64,000 bases of DNA from Malassezia japonica (Eukaryota; Basidiomycota; Malasseziomycetes; Malasseziales; Malasseziaceae): contig NC_083378.1 in the NCBI RefSeq assembly GCF_029542785.1, positions 310,001 through 374,000 of the forward strand, given 5' to 3'. Both the position numbers and the translations under genes were made by a program. This document shows positions 40,045-50,366 of the stretch, in pieces; the stretch's first letter is position 1; the number at the start of each line of letters is the position of its first letter. Below the pieces are notes generated by a model. The model was not told the origin of the DNA. It did not search any database and worked only from the letters and a program-made list of their open reading frames with translations.

Positions 40045-41028
40045 CTACGCCTCGTAGGGAGGCAGGCCCCAGAGCTCCGGACGGAACGCCTCGAGCGTGT
40101 CGAGCTCCTGGTGCGCGCCAACCGGCGGGCCTTTGTCGGCGACTTGGCGCAGCTGTGTGTCAGATACCCATGCAGACCTACGTTGGGATCGGGGACCCAG
40201 ACGACTGTAGGTTAGTAGAGCGAGCACGTACCCTTCATGCCAGCGGCAAGACCCGCCTGGACGCCAGGCAGCGCATCCTCAAAGACAAGCACCTCACTCT
40301 CGTGCCCGAGGAGCTTGCCGTCGTGCTCGGCACCGGGGGGACGGATGCCAGCAAGCCATGCACGGCCCTCTTCGCTGTCCTGCAGGCCCAGGCCGGTGTG
40401 CGCCGCGACGAGAAAGATGTCGGGGTGCGGCTTGCCGCGGCCCACGACCTGGGGGTCGTCGCCGCACACGGCACGCTTGCCAAACGGCGTGAAGAGGTTC
40501 GGGTTCGCATTCGACTTGATTTCGACTGCGTCAGTCGCACGACATACAGTTGCGGCGCTTGCTTCCGGTCGCAACCGAGATGGGGACGTTGTGCTTCGCG
40601 AGGTGCGCAATCAGCTTCTCAGCACCAGGCATCGGCGCAACGTGCTGGAACGCGGGAAGCAAGTCGGCATTGCGGCGCTCGAGGAACGAGTCGATGGTAA
40701 AGGGGCACTCGGTGCTAAAGCCCTGCGCCTCGTCCTCCTTGTCTCCATCGCGCACAGGCCACAGCGCACTAAGGAGCGTCACTGTGTGAGCCTCACTACG
40801 CACGCGTAGCATCACGCTCGGGCTTGCCCATAAGCTGCGACTTGATCTCCCAGGTCTGCTCCTTGCCGTAGGGACGCAGGATATCGTTGACGACATCCGT
40901 ATAGATCTGGGTTAAACACGAAACGTACGCGCTCGCTGTCAATCAGCAGGCCATCCATCTGCGTCAGCCGCGCGACCTACGTCAAACAGCACCGCGCGCA
41001 CGCTTCCCACGTTGGCATCCTGGGTCAT
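40045..41028 (-). CDS. HAD-family hydrolase, pseudouridine-5'-phosphatase-like
   Basis: The closest family I know is PUDP/HDHD1, which dephosphorylates pseudouridine 5'-phosphate. Six introns are needed: 40959-40980, 40907-40928, 40782-40803 and 40526-40547 (22 nt each), 40205-40231 (27) and 40153-40181 (29). The result is 279 residues. Motifs are VLFDMDGLLIDSER (nucleophile Asp; the first intron splits it after LFD), PMPGAEKLIAHLAKH, PISVATGSK, GDDPQVVGRGKPHPDIFLVA, VFEDALPGVQAGLAAGM and the terminal DTLEAFRPELWGLPPYEA. This is the most intron-dense gene here; one exon (40182-40204) is only 23 nt. Substrate is inferred. Confidence 0.88.
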
Positions 41029-41123
41029 TGTGGAGGGAAGGGGCATTCTTCTAGACTGCACGGCAGTTCCTACGAGACTATCAACCAAAAGAGCGGGACC
41101 GGGTGGGTATCAAAGGGAGTAAT

Positions 41124-42629
41124 TTACGCGTCGTCGTCAAACGCGTCATGGAACATGGTGCCTTCCATCGACACGGGGCGGCTGCGGGCGGTACGCACCG
41201 ACGGAGCGGCCGCCGACTGCCGGCGGCTCATGCGCCCTTCCGACACCGGAGGGACGTACAGTTCCGAGCCGGGCGACTCGTCAAACGAAGGGAGCTGGGA
41301 GAGGTAGGCGGACACCTTCTCGTCGCGGGTGTGGGTGCCGAGCACGTTGGAGGACACGCGGCGCTGGTTCGAGTCGTCGACAAACGTGAACGGCTCGCGC
41401 GGCGGGCCCTGCGTCGCGTGCTGCAGCATAGTCGGCGGCACGGTGCGCTGGATGGCCGGCGCAAGCGCAGCAAGGGGAGCAGGCTCCGGCGCCTCCTCGA
41501 GCTCGATCGTGCGGCGCCGGCTGCGCGAGCGGGGCCGGGGGCCGACGTCGCGCACGCTGAGGCGCTGCGAGGGAGGCCGGCGCGAGCGCGACTGCCGCTG
41601 CTTCTCGGCCTCTTCGCGGGTCGACGGGATCGAGTCCATGTCCGGCGAGTCATGGGTGTTTTCAAACCAAAAGTCGGGCTCGAGCATCGAGCGGCGAGCA
41701 GGACCACGGGGAAGGCCGGCGTAGTGCAGACGCGTCGAGCTGCGCGAGCGTGGAACGACCCGCTGCTCCGGCTCCGACTCCTCGTCGACGGTCGCCTCCA
41801 TCTCGCCGTTCGAGGGGCCGGACTGCGTGTCGTCGATTGAGTCGTCGTGCTCCTTGGCGACCGGCGCCAAGTTGTAGTTCGACTCGATGAGCGGCGACGG
41901 GGTGTGGCCCTGGTGCTGCTGCGCGTGCTCCGGCAGGAATGCCGGCTCGTCCATATTGTAGTGGTTCATGTTGTACACGCTCATCGGCGGCACGCTCGAG
42001 GCGGCCTGCGTCATTTCGCCGCCCGAATGCGTGCCAGCGTACTGTGAGTAGCGCATCGAGTTCTCCCTTCGCTCCTCCTCACGCTTGTGCGCACGCTTGC
42101 GCAGCCAAAGGAAGGTCGCAACCAGCAGGCCGAGCACGACGACCGCCGGGACGACGATGGCGGCCGCCAGGCCACCGTGCGAGATCTGGCCGGCAGAGGG
42201 GTCGAGGTCGGTGACGTACTGCGAGCCAATGCTCTGGCCTTGGCTCGCTTTTCCAGACGGGTTTGTGATGTTGAAGCTGCTGCTAAGTGGGTAAGGAGTC
42301 TCCCACGCCTGGGAGCCAGAGGGAACGAATTGCAAGTTCGCCTGAACGCTTTCCGTAGCGTTCCACCACTGCGGGAGGAGTTGGACAGTGTACGAGCCTT
42401 GCGATGCCGGAAGGCCCAGCCAGGCGTGCACAGGGAGCGCAGCCGACTGTTGCTGCTGCGCATAGAGGTAGACATCGACCTTGCCACTCGAAAAGCACTT
42501 GGGGTTCCACTGCAGGGTCATATTGCCGGCAGCCACCTGGGATCCTGCCGAAGGCGCAACATAGAGGTCCTTGGTACGGCAGTTAGCAGAGTCCGCACGC
42601 CGGACGTGCACACGCTGGCGCTTCTCCAT
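41124..42629 (-). CDS. Single-pass membrane protein with Kre9/KNH-like ectodomain
   Basis: The 501-residue product from the first ATG has an N-terminal extracellular-looking domain (about residues 20-140). It contains LQWNPKCFSSGKVDVYLYA and several N-glycosylation sites (NMT, NAT, NIT), similar to the Ser/Thr-rich Kre9/KNH beta-sandwich family of fungal cell-surface proteins. A membrane segment follows at about 150-173 (GLAAAIVVPAVVVLGLLVAT), then a basic stop-transfer RKRAHKREEERRE and a long charged cytosolic tail with RSRSRR patches. No signal peptide is visible at this ATG, so a first exon may be missing. The frame continues open upstream to 42893 with no further ATG. Its function is unknown; a cell-wall sensor role is a guess. 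Confidence 0.6.
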   Translation of the reverse strand: MEKRQRVHVRRADSANCRTKDLYVAPSAGSQVAAGNMTLQWNPKCFSSGKVDVYLYAQQQQSAALPVHAWLGLPASQGSYTVQLLPQWWNATESVQANLQFVPSGSQAWETPYPLSSSFNITNPSGKASQGQSIGSQYVTDLDPSAGQISHGGLAAAIVVPAVVVLGLLVATFLWLRKRAHKREEERRENSMRYSQYAGTHSGGEMTQAASSVPPMSVYNMNHYNMDEPAFLPEHAQQHQGHTPSPLIESNYNLAPVAKEHDDSIDDTQSGPSNGEMEATVDEESEPEQRVVPRSRSSTRLHYAGLPRGPARRSMLEPDFWFENTHDSPDMDSIPSTREEAEKQRQSRSRRPPSQRLSVRDVGPRPRSRSRRRTIELEEAPEPAPLAALAPAIQRTVPPTMLQHATQGPPREPFTFVDDSNQRRVSSNVLGTHTRDEKVSAYLSQLPSFDESPGSELYVPPVSEGRMSRRQSAAAPSVRTARSRPVSMEGTMFHDAFDDDA

Positions 42630-43027
42630 CGCGGACGAGACCTGAGCGAAAGACGGCGGGAGCGTTGAGAGAGAAGTGAAGCGGAGTCGCCTTGACAGAA
42701 ATGGGATGCACCTGCCCCATGCAAGTCTTCTTCGGACATCAAATGGCCCAGTGCCATTTTCCTGCACCCCACATGCCCACTCAGCCTGGTGCTGCGTGCC
42801 AGACGCCCCCCTGCAATTGACGCGCTGCAAAAGCCGACGCGTAGATTGGCGCGATTTTGTTTGGTAAGCAACACGTGAGCGACTGGCACGCACGGCGATC
42901 TTACCACGTGGAAGAGCAACACTAGCCGGCAGCGCGGCTTCCGGGCCGCCGAATTAAGTAAGCGCCAGTCGCCGGCCTGCAATCGCCGTATTCTCCGCTT
43001 TCGAAGAGCCGCTGCATCGACGACGCC
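42630..43027. promoter_or_regulatory. Divergent region membrane protein / PXMP4
   Basis: This 398-bp region has two CACGTG palindromes (42872-42877 and 42905-42910). It may also hide a first exon of the membrane protein gene. Confidence 0.45.
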
Positions 43028-43703
43028 ATGGCAGATCTCAAGGCAGCTTTGACTCGGTTTGTCCTGGACCCGGCGCATCATGAAGTGCTTTCGATCCTGA
43101 AGGGTGCGAGGAACGGTATCGTGTACGGTGCCAAGATCCGTTTCCCCCATGCGCTGGTCATGGTGTTTTTGTTCGGCAGCGGCACCCCGCGTGAGAAGTT
43201 CCGCAAGATCTTGACGGCGACGCGCCAGCACGCCTCGCGTCTGGGTATGTACGTCGCGCTGTACAAGACCGTGATGATCGTCCTGCGTGATCTCTTCCAT
43301 AATGGCAAGCAAAACCCGAACGATTCGTTCATTGCGGGCCTCATCGGCGGTTGGTACATGTTCGGCGAGCGCACTCCGGTCAACGAGCAGGTGCGTATTT
43401 GACCACTGACGCAGATTGTCCTCTACTGTGTGGGCCGGTGCATTGCCTCGCTCCTCCCTCGCGCAGATGTGCCTTCGAATTACCCCTCGAATAAGGTTAT
43501 CCCTGTGGACAACACCTCTCACCAGATCTTTGCCGCGCTCACGTGGGGCTGGGTTATGTGGCTCTTCACGAACCGCCGCCAGAACCTCAACGGTGGTCTG
43601 GTGAACAGCATGGACTGTACGTATGCACCGCTAACCGCCAGACCTCTACGTGCTTTCTGACAAGTGGGACAGTCTGCGCAATCTCTTCTGGCACAATGTG
43701 TAA
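43028..43703 (+). CDS. Peroxisomal membrane protein PXMP4 (Tim17 family)
   Basis: PXMP4/PMP24 is an integral peroxisomal membrane protein of unknown function. Introns 43391-43414 (24 nt, GTGCGT donor, in-frame stop) and 43617-43641 (25 nt) are removed, leaving 208 residues, close to human PXMP4 (212). Family matches are VLSILKGARNGIVYGAKIRF, PHALVMVFLFGSG, FIAGLIGGWYMFGE, IFAALTWGWVMWLF and the end YLYVLSDKWDSLRNLF. Several Gly-rich membrane segments fit the Tim17/PMP24 fold. Confidence 0.88.
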
Positions 43704-43890
43704 AACCCCCAGTGATATGATCATACCCATGCCTATAGCGGTATCCGGGGTGTCAGAAACACCGTTGTACAAAGTGTGTCATAGCTGTGCAATCCGTGCT
43801 ACGAAGCCGCCGCCTAGAGGAAATGAGTGCAGTGTGGAAAGGCAGCATGGGAAGAATAGGGCCTTCTCAACAGTGTACAAGCCTTGCAGC

Positions 43891-44897
43891 TTAGTTGTCG
43901 GTCACTGCAGCAAAGTAGGGGTGGTTCAGCGAGCGCTTGGCTGGGGTCAGTTGGGAGACATACCGCTTATCCGGCTCGCAGGGTCGTAGACGAGCATCTG
44001 GCGCAATAGGTCCAGGCCATTGTCGTCGAGCGCAGGCACAGCCTTCTTGAGCGGGACGCCGCTCCACTGCGGGAAGGAGGTCTTGTAGTCCGGCAGCGAC
44101 TTGACGCCGGGCCAAGTCTCGTCGTTGGGCGTGCCGAGCGTGCTGTGTGAGTCGAGGCACGTACCGGAAAATGCGGAAGATCTCATCAATTTCCGAGTCG
44201 CCAGGGAAGAGGGGCGTACGCATCGCCATCTCGGCAAAGATGCAGCCCACCGACCACATGTCGATCGCCGTATTGTAGTGGCGCGAGCCCAGCAGGACCT
44301 CAGGCGCGCGGTACCAGAGCGTGACGACTTCGTGCGTATAGGTGCGCAGAGGAATACCAAAGGCACGCGCCAGGCCAAAGTCGGCGAGCTTCAGGTTGCC
44401 CTCCTTGTCAATCAGCAGGTTCTGCGGCTTGAGGTCGCGGTGCAAAATGCGGTGGGCATGGCAGAAGCAGATGCCACGGACGAGCTGGTATGTGAATTTC
44501 TACATCAGCTCGTGCACGTACCATAACAATCTCAGGTCCAAGACCCTCGGGCTGGCTCGAGACATTGTCCATGTACTTCTTCAGGTCCAGGTCCAGGAAC
44601 TCGAACACGAGGTACAGGCGCGACTCTTGGTGGATGATCTCAAAGAGGCTGGATTAGTCGCACCACATACCGCACAATGTTCTCGTCACGCAGCTCCTTC
44701 AGCAGGCTAATCTCGCGGATGGCCGTCGAGGGCACGCCCTCGTCCTCGGCCTCGAGACGGATTTTCTTCAGAGCGACAATCCGGCCATTGGCACCGGGCG
44801 TAAGGTCGCGCGCCTTGTACACGACGCCGTATGTTCCTGCGTAAGAAGATCTCAACATACCCTCGCCGACCTTTTCAATCTTTTGGTAGTTCTCCAT
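43891..44897 (-). CDS. CDC28: Cyclin-dependent kinase 1
   Basis: This is the master cell-cycle kinase. Five introns are removed: 44837-44860 (24 nt), 44649-44670, 44500-44521 (TAG acceptor), 44143-44164 (22 nt each) and 43941-43963 (23). The product is 297 residues, the usual CDK1 size. It shows [11 protein letters not shown] with the inhibitory Thr14-Tyr15 pair, the cyclin-binding helix [27 protein letters not shown], the activation-loop threonine in [14 protein letters not shown] and [11 protein letters not shown]. The first intron splits the glycine of GEG-TYG. It can be read through in frame, so retention would insert eight residues (MLRSSYAG) into the ATP loop. Confidence 0.97.
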
Positions 44898-45014
44898 GCC
44901 GGGTACTAGGGGTGCCAAGCAAGATACCCCGTTGCTGGGGACGCGCCTGTGTTGGTCTGCTCACGTGCGCATGGGTTTGGAAATATGCGCTCCGCCGCTC
45001 GCTGTCTCCTCGTG
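44898..45014. promoter_or_regulatory. Divergent promoter CDC28 / NUP53
   Basis: This 117-bp region has CACGTG at 44962-44967. Confidence 0.45.
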
Positions 45015-46589
45015 ATGTTTTCGGCGCCGCAGCAGGCACAGGCGGGCTCGCCGTGGGCCCAGAAGAGCAGTGCAGCTCCGTTCGGCACGCCGGGATCGAT
45101 GAACTTTGGCAATACGTCTTTTGGCGCGGCGCCCGCGACGCCGGCGCACGGCCAGCAGGGATTTCTGAATGCTGGCCCTAGCGGCACGCCCAACCCCCTC
45201 GGCCTTACGCCCCAGAGCGCGCAAGGAAAGACGCAGCAGAACGCCCCGTGGGGACAGCAGACGAATGCGTTTGGCACGCCGCAGCACCAGGCGCATGCGC
45301 AGCCGCACCACGCCGGATTCTCGCCGGCACCGAATACACAGCAGCCGATGGGCGGCGCCCAGCAGCCGCTGATGCAGCCGGGACAGGCGCCGGTCGACTA
45401 CCTGCCTGGATACCTGAGCAAGATGCGCAGTAGTACCCAGCCGAGCGCCTCGGCAAGCCGCCCGATCGAGTCGACGTCGTCGCCCCCTGCGCGCGACGCA
45501 GACACCTCTCTCTCGCTCACGAAAGAGGCACAGGGCGGCACACGCACGCTGCCGAGCGCCTCGCCTGTAAACCGCTTCAGCTCCTCCTTCTTCAACGCGC
45601 CGCTCGGTGGCGACGATTCGCGCATCGGGCAGACGCCGCCCCCGGCCGGGAGCGGCGTGCGCGAAGGCAGCATCTTTGGCTACGGCGGCCTGCGGGGTAC
45701 GCGGAAGCAGGAAGAGGCGGACCGCTCGATCTCGCTGCGTGCGCCGACGTCGCCGCCGCAGCCCCAGCCGACGGCCTCCTTCTTTGGCACGGACTACGGC
45801 GCAAGTGCGATGGACGACGACGATGCGCCGCCACAGGACGCACTGAGCGACATGGCGCAGGCGCCTGCATTCGCCGCATCGCTCGCGGCATCCGCGGCGC
45901 CGGCCGCGCCGCGCGCCGAGAAAGAGACGGCCGAGGTTCCGCTCGCCCAGCGCGTCGTGCTCGTCTATGGCTTCCCGGGCTACTTGTATACGCGCATCGT
46001 CGAGCAGTTTGCCGCGATCGGCGGCCTGCACCATGCGGAAGAGGTCCCGCTGGACCACGGCAAGACGGCGCTCGAGACGACCGACGGCAAGCCGCCGCCG
46101 CCGGGCGCGACGCCAGCCGTGGCGCGCCTGACGTACAATGCGCCGTACCAGGCGCTGCTCGCCGTGCGCCGCGGCGGTGAGCTTTTTGCGAATACGTGCA
46201 TCGTCGGCGTGCGCTGGGAGGACGACGCGCTGCACCAGCTGAGTCTCGTCAAGGGCCTCGACGCGCCGCTCCTGCCGAGCACGGAGCGCGCTGCGCCTGC
46301 GCCGGCGACCCCCGCGCCGGCCCGCGTCGGGGCCAGGGGCGGCACAGAGGCCAAGAACACGCCGCTCTTTGGCCGCCCGATCAGTGTGGTAGACACGCCG
46401 GTGTCGGCGCTCGCGCGCAAGGACGCGGCGCCGCAGGGCATGTCGCCGCTGCGTGCGGTCGTGCACGCGGGTGAGTCGCTCTGGCACACTGGTGTCACCG
46501 GCTCCTCGCAGACGCACGCGCAGCCCGGTGCGCCGCCGCCTGCCCCCGGCCTGTTCGGGCGGCTGGCCGACGGTCTCTTTGGTTGGTAG
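45015..46589 (+). CDS. NUP53: Nucleoporin Nup53/Nup35
   Basis: This nuclear pore protein links the inner ring to the membrane. The 524-residue product has an N-terminal region with scattered FG-type and GQQ repeats (NFGNTSFGAAPATPAHGQQG), the MPPN/RRM-like dimerisation domain at about residues 315-425 (QRVVLVYGFPGYLYTRIVEQ, ARLTYNAPYQALLAVRRGGE) and a C-terminal amphipathic helix (LFGRLADGLFGW) that is typical of Nup53/Nup35 and binds membranes. The ATG at 45015 begins MFSAPQQ; an upstream ATG at 44985 would add ten residues. The next gene starts 20 bp after the stop codon on the same strand. Confidence 0.85.
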   Translation: MFSAPQQAQAGSPWAQKSSAAPFGTPGSMNFGNTSFGAAPATPAHGQQGFLNAGPSGTPNPLGLTPQSAQGKTQQNAPWGQQTNAFGTPQHQAHAQPHHAGFSPAPNTQQPMGGAQQPLMQPGQAPVDYLPGYLSKMRSSTQPSASASRPIESTSSPPARDADTSLSLTKEAQGGTRTLPSASPVNRFSSSFFNAPLGGDDSRIGQTPPPAGSGVREGSIFGYGGLRGTRKQEEADRSISLRAPTSPPQPQPTASFFGTDYGASAMDDDDAPPQDALSDMAQAPAFAASLAASAAPAAPRAEKETAEVPLAQRVVLVYGFPGYLYTRIVEQFAAIGGLHHAEEVPLDHGKTALETTDGKPPPPGATPAVARLTYNAPYQALLAVRRGGELFANTCIVGVRWEDDALHQLSLVKGLDAPLLPSTERAAPAPATPAPARVGARGGTEAKNTPLFGRPISVVDTPVSALARKDAAPQGMSPLRAVVHAGESLWHTGVTGSSQTHAQPGAPPPAPGLFGRLADGLFGW

Positions 46590-46609
46590 AATCATACCCG
46601 GTACGAAAA

Positions 46610-48513
<1,904 letters not shown>

Positions 48514-48531
48514 TTCATAGACGAAAGCTAC

Positions 48532-50304
48532 TTACGCACTAATCTTGGCGCTCGCAGCGACGTCCGCAGCGTCGTCGACCTTGGCCTCGACGGTGACCTG
48601 GCCGCCGCTCAGGACGATCAGCTCCACCGTCACGGTCTTGGCCGAGTTCGCGTGGGGCACGACAAGCTCGACTATCCGCTGCGCGTCGGGCTTGACGTAG
48701 GCCGACTTGACCTCTTCGGGCTCCAGCGGCTCGTCCTCCTCGTCCTCCTCATCGAGCGGCTCGGGCTGGATGGTGTCGACACGCACCGACGGCGTGCCTT
48801 GCGCGATGCGCACCAGCGACGACGTCGCGCCCGCGGCCACCGGGAAGCGGAACGCACGGCGCGCAGGCACCGGCGTGGACGCGGGAATCACCGTGACAAA
48901 GAGCTGGTTGTCGACGATGTGCTTCTCGACGCGCTCGGCGTCCGCACCAGTCGGCGCGTCGAGCACGACACCAATCGGGCGCGTGGTCGCCGGGGCGCTC
49001 AGCGCGTCGGTGTTCTCCAGGCGGGTGTTGGCGAGCGACTCGACAAACTTGCGCTCCTCGGCGTCCTTGGGGACGTGCACAATCGCCTGCGCGTAGATCG
49101 CGTTGCCGCGCGCAATCACCTGGTCCGAGTCGATGGACTGGGTGATGTGCGTGGCGCTGTCCTCGGCAAAGAGCAGCGAGAGCTGCTCGGCGAGGCCGGT
49201 GAGGCGCGCCGCGCCACCCGCGAGCACCACCTCGTCGACCTGGCTCGCGTCGAGCTTCGCAGCGTCGAGCGCCTTGGTCACGATGCTCTGCGCGCGCTGG
49301 TAAATGTCGCCCGCGAGCATGTTGAAGCGCATGCGGTTCACGCTGCCGCTAAAGTCGACGCCCTCGGCGAGCGACTCGACCGAGCACTGCGCCGAGTTGC
49401 TCGCGCTGAGCGAGCGCTTCGAGACCTCGGCCTCGTTGCGCAGCTTGGCCCACGCACGCGCATCCTGCTCGCCAATGGTAATCTTGGTCTTTTTGGTGAA
49501 CTCCTTGGCAAAGTACTGCACGAGGAGGTCGTCGAGCGCGCGGCCGCCGAGCGACTTGTCGTGCTCGTAGGCAAGCACCGAATAGAGACCGGCGCGCGCA
49601 GCGACGACCGTCACGTCGAGCGACGAGCCACCAAAGTCGACCACGACCACGTTGCGGTCGAGCGTCTTTTCCGGGGCGTACGGCTCGCCCTGCTCGCCGT
49701 CGGGGTGTGCCGGGAGGTCGCCCGCGTCGCTGGGCGACGTGAGGCCGTAGGCGACAAGCGCCGCCGCCGCCGCCGGGATCACCTGGAGCACCTTGAGGCC
49801 GGCGTCGGCAGCCGCCGTCTCGAGCGCCTTGATCTGGGCGTCGTTGAACCAGATCGGCACGCTAAGCACCGCACCGACGATCGGGACACCCGACATGAAG
49901 TCCTTCGCGGCGTCGTACAGCACGCCAATGAAGCGCACCAGGACGTCGTGCGCAGAGAGAGTAGTTTCCTTGCCGTCGATCTCGACCTTGAAAGAGGGAG
50001 TGTCGTTGATGTCGAGCACGGTCGACGACTTGCGCTTCAGGTCGTCCTCGCCAAGCTCCGAGTACTTGCGGCCGACGAGGTTCACGAAACCGTCGATGAC
50101 GTTGGGCGCGTTGCGCACCAGCTGCGGCGTCGCCTCGTTGCCGGTGTACACCTGGTCGCCGTTGAACGCAATGCGCGTCGCAATCTGACGCTCACCGTTC
50201 TCGTTCGCAATTACATCAGCGCGGCCATGCTGGTTGATGCAGGCAATGCTACCGTATGTGTTGCCGAGGTTGATGCCGATCACGGCACCTTCTTCTTGGC
50301 TCAT
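48532..50304 (-). CDS. SSZ1: Hsp70-like protein Ssz1 (ribosome-associated complex)
   Basis: Ssz1 pairs with zuotin on the ribosome and stimulates Ssb-type Hsp70. The 590-residue protein starts MSQEEGAVIGINLGNTYGSI, an Hsp70 nucleotide-binding fold with atypical residues, followed by VPIVGAVLSVPIWFNDAQIK, VVVVDFGGSSLDVTVVAARA, VDEVVLAGGAARLTGLAEQL. The substrate-binding part is short and divergent (from about residue 410) and an acidic run (DEEDEEDEPLEPEE) lies near the end. This combination separates Ssz1 from Ssa/Ssb. There is no intron. PRP40 lies upstream 62 bp away on the same strand. Confidence 0.88.
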   Translation of the reverse strand: MSQEEGAVIGINLGNTYGSIACINQHGRADVIANENGERQIATRIAFNGDQVYTGNEATPQLVRNAPNVIDGFVNLVGRKYSELGEDDLKRKSSTVLDINDTPSFKVEIDGKETTLSAHDVLVRFIGVLYDAAKDFMSGVPIVGAVLSVPIWFNDAQIKALETAAADAGLKVLQVIPAAAAALVAYGLTSPSDAGDLPAHPDGEQGEPYAPEKTLDRNVVVVDFGGSSLDVTVVAARAGLYSVLAYEHDKSLGGRALDDLLVQYFAKEFTKKTKITIGEQDARAWAKLRNEAEVSKRSLSASNSAQCSVESLAEGVDFSGSVNRMRFNMLAGDIYQRAQSIVTKALDAAKLDASQVDEVVLAGGAARLTGLAEQLSLLFAEDSATHITQSIDSDQVIARGNAIYAQAIVHVPKDAEERKFVESLANTRLENTDALSAPATTRPIGVVLDAPTGADAERVEKHIVDNQLFVTVIPASTPVPARRAFRFPVAAGATSSLVRIAQGTPSVRVDTIQPEPLDEEDEEDEPLEPEEVKSAYVKPDAQRIVELVVPHANSAKTVTVELIVLSGGQVTVEAKVDDAADVAASAKISA

Positions 50305-50366
50305 GATGGACGAGGGATTCCCGGGTGCTCGAAAAAGATTGCACGTGCTGACATCAGCACACGTGG
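50305..50366. promoter_or_regulatory. SSZ1 upstream region
   Basis: This 62-bp spacer has two CACGTG palindromes, at 50342-50347 and 50360-50365. Confidence 0.5.

Noticed and set aside
43749..43763. Small hairpin GGTGT-CAGAA-ACACC in the gap between PXMP4 and CDC28
   Set aside because: The five-base stem is expected by chance; no T-run or other RNA-gene feature.
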